From contig JANTFY010000025.1 in NCBI GenBank assembly GCA_024763185.1, positions 1-16,080 of the forward strand: a stretch of DNA of 16,080 nt. The letters run 5' to 3'. Shown here piece after piece: positions 14,788-16,080 of the stretch. The notes beneath the pieces are model-generated. The model made no database searches, was not told the origin of the DNA, and saw nothing but the letters and a program-made list of their open reading frames with translations. The position numbers and the translations under genes are program-made. Source of the stretch: Gammaproteobacteria bacterium. GTDB taxonomy: Bacteria > Pseudomonadota > Gammaproteobacteria > GCA-001735895. Positions within the stretch are counted from its first letter, which is position 1; every line of letters begins with the position of its first letter.

Positions 14788-15657
14788 TCACTCTACAGGT
14801 AATGCTTCTTTTCTGATGATTTTTTTCGCACGCTGACCTTTTTGAATACCTTTATCGAACCAGACGATGGCGCCCGTTGGGCAGCGTTCTATAGCAATTT
14901 GGGATGCCAGATTGTTTTTACTGTAATCGATTACCGCCAGGTTGTTATTGATAGAGATCAATTCTTCTGGTGCATCCAGAGCACAGCGTCCGCAGGCATT
15001 ACAGGCCACCCGGCATTCATCTTCGGCGGCTTCACCCTTTTCCAGGTTTTTACAGGCCACCCACAGTTTATGGCTAAGCGGCTGTAAAGAAAACAGGTCG
15101 CGCGGACAAATATCCACGCAGTCGCCGCAGGCGGTACATAAATCGTTGATGACCTGTGGCAGTTCGTGTTTATCCATGAAGATGGCATCGAAGTCACACA
15201 CCTCCTTGCAGTCGCCCAGACCCAGGCAGCCCCACGCGCAACCTTTTCCGCCGCCGGATACCAGTGCTGCAGCCCGGCAACTGTCAACACCCTGGTAATT
15301 GCCATGCCGTTTTGCCACGTTACTGCCACCGGCGCAGGCCAGGCGCGCGGTGATTTTTTCCTGGCTACCCAGTTCCACGCCTAAAAAATTGGCAATAACC
15401 TGATTCATCTCGGGCGTGTTGACGGTGCATTTTCCGGGTTGCAGTTCACCGGCCACCAGTTTTTCGGCAAAGGCGCGGCAGCCAGCCGTACCGCAGGCCC
15501 CGCAGTTCGCATGCGGCAGCAGTTCTTCCACTTCATCAATTTTGGGGTCTTCATACACCGCCAGGCGGCGGTTGGCCAGTACCAGCACACTGGCCAGCAA
15601 CAGGCCGAAACCCGCCATGAAAGTCACAGCGATAATAATGTTCAGATAGGGAGCCAT
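14788..15657 (-). CDS. rnfB: Rnf complex subunit RnfB, long multi-cluster form
   Basis: The product has 289 residues with 20 cysteines; the E. coli form (RsxB) has about 190 residues. An N-terminal membrane helix (about 5-28) anchors it to the inner membrane, with the iron-sulfur part in the cytoplasm. A four-Fe cluster domain has Cys52, 55, 60 and 77 (NCGACGTAGCRAFAEKL). Cys108 and Cys127 follow. The ferredoxin region has CAWGCLGLGDCKEVC (140-154) and CTACGDCVDICP (174-185). A third cysteine set lies at 202, 215, 219, 222, 225 and 259. This architecture is like RnfB of strict anaerobes such as clostridia, where RnfB takes electrons from ferredoxin. It is the first gene of the operon, 125 bases before the 2-oxoacid oxidoreductase gene. 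No good Shine-Dalgarno precedes its ATG. The identification is firm. Confidence 0.94.
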   Translation of the reverse strand: MAPYLNIIIAVTFMAGFGLLLASVLVLANRRLAVYEDPKIDEVEELLPHANCGACGTAGCRAFAEKLVAGELQPGKCTVNTPEMNQVIANFLGVELGSQEKITARLACAGGSNVAKRHGNYQGVDSCRAAALVSGGGKGCAWGCLGLGDCKEVCDFDAIFMDKHELPQVINDLCTACGDCVDICPRDLFSLQPLSHKLWVACKNLEKGEAAEDECRVACNACGRCALDAPEELISINNNLAVIDYSKNNLASQIAIERCPTGAIVWFDKGIQKGQRAKKIIRKEALPVE

Positions 15658-15685
15658 TCTATTTTGTTATCAATGGGAAAATATT
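15658..15685 (-). promoter_or_regulatory. Possible promoter elements just upstream of rnfB
   Basis: The minus strand upstream of rnfB is AT-rich. It has TTGAGA followed after about 19 bases by TGATAA, near the ATG at 15657. The spacing is long and the matches weak. The AT-rich stretch itself (15660-15690) is the better argument that a promoter for the operon lies in this 181-base gap. Confidence 0.2.
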
Positions 15686-15698
15686 TTTGTCTCTCAAT

Positions 15699-15768
15699 GG
15701 TGCAAAGTACGTACAGAGAAACTGTTCCGATGGCAACAGATTGACCCTTTGCGATCTTTGCGTCGTAG
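15699..15768. repeat. Repeat element (copy 2) between the ferritin-like gene and rnfB
   Basis: The segment starts GTGCAAAGTACG and ends GCGATCTTTGCGTCGTAG, with parts CAAAGTACG and ATCTTTGCGT shared with the element at 14699-14748. The middle differs in length and sequence. Both copies lie in gaps of the same operon region with the same orientation. It is probably a degenerate dispersed element. Confidence 0.45.
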
Positions 15769-15838
15769 CCATATAAAAGTCTATGCCTCAATGGATTAAC
15801 GGAAAAGTGAGTGATCATGGTGATTATGACGAAATAAA

Positions 15839-16080
15839 TTATACCCCACCACTGTGAACGATCTCGTAGTAGATTTTTTCAAGCTCGGCCTTGTGTTCGG
15901 TTTCTTCGTCGGCCAGGTACTTGAACAAATCCTGGATCGGTCCTGCCGGTGCGGTTTTGGACAGGGCGGAGTATTGCTCCATAGCCGCATGTTCGCGTCC
16001 CATGGCGTATTGCAAAACGGCCTGGTCATCGGGGTTTTCCCCGAGGTCGGGCAGGTGGATGCAATCGGAAAATTTACCGT
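15839..16080 (-). CDS. Ferritin-like/rubrerythrin-family protein, 3' part only
   Basis: The C-terminal 80 residues are visible, ending at a TAA (15839-15841); the start lies beyond the right edge. Two helices carry di-iron type residues. One reads MGREHAAMEQYSAL; the other reads LADEETEHKAELEKIYYEI, with Glu-x-x-His as in the last helix of rubrerythrins. The chain then ends at VHSGGV with no rubredoxin-like C-terminal domain. Rubrerythrin-type proteins reduce peroxide or handle iron in the cytoplasm, so this could protect the oxygen-sensitive enzymes encoded next to it. The same strand and the 181-base gap to rnfB allow either co-transcription or separate promoters. The exact subfamily cannot be told from this part. 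Confidence 0.8.
   Translation of the reverse strand, partial: GKFSDCIHLPDLGENPDDQAVLQYAMGREHAAMEQYSALSKTAPAGPIQDLFKYLADEETEHKAELEKIYYEIVHSGGV

Noticed and set aside
15796..16029. 77-codon minus-strand frame near the right edge
   Set aside because: The ferritin-like frame ending at 15839 has REHAAMEQY and EETEHK motifs; the alternative frame is an Arg/Thr/Pro-rich shadow of it.

Overview
The window looks like part of a gammaproteobacterial chromosome. The SRAP, GloA, HD-GYP and FNR proteins and the 'GTCATTGCGAGG...GCGACGCGGCAATCC' type intergenic repeat suggest this; it is inference from sequence character, not a database match. The gene set would suit a facultatively anaerobic or chemolithotrophic bacterium. 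No phage, transposase, CRISPR or RNA gene was seen.

Left part, plus strand (1-4324). The 3' part of an SRAP (YedK/HMCES-type) abasic-site DNA-protein crosslink protein runs in from the left edge. A 457-base spacer follows, with a dispersed palindromic repeat and a short two-copy tandem repeat. Next comes a two-gene unit overlapping by one base: a membrane-anchored FAD-linked (VAO/PCMH-fold) oxidoreductase and glyoxalase I (gloA). A separate gene then encodes a GAF-like/HD-GYP cyclic-di-GMP phosphodiesterase with all signature residues present. It converges on the minus-strand operon with only 12 bases between the stop codons.

Right part, minus strand (4337-15657, read right to left). This is an energy-metabolism operon: rnfB (long, 20 cysteines), a very large pyruvate/2-oxoacid:ferredoxin oxidoreductase (about 1640 residues), rnfC, rnfD, rnfG, rnfE, rnfA, a 77-residue cysteine-rich membrane protein, and a plant-type ferredoxin-NADP reductase. 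From the oxidoreductase to the reductase most genes overlap or nearly touch. The oxidoreductase gene sits inside the rnf gene set, and the rnf order B-CDGE-A is a rotation of both familiar orders (ABCDGE and CDGEAB). Upstream on the same strand is the end of a ferritin-like/rubrerythrin-family protein, cut by the right edge.

How the genes may work together (inference). Rnf couples ferredoxin/NAD redox chemistry to ion movement across the membrane. The 2-oxoacid oxidoreductase makes or uses low-potential electrons, and it carries its own C-terminal ferredoxin-like domain. The FNR links the ferredoxin pool to NADP(H). Together they could form one co-expressed hub joining pyruvate (or another 2-oxoacid), ferredoxin, NAD(H), NADP(H) and the ion gradient. 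It could run oxidatively, or reductively to drive carboxylation of acetyl-CoA. The small cysteine-rich membrane protein between rnfA and the FNR gene is the most interesting unknown. It resembles in layout NqrM, the maturation factor of the related Na+-NQR complex, and may play that role for Rnf.
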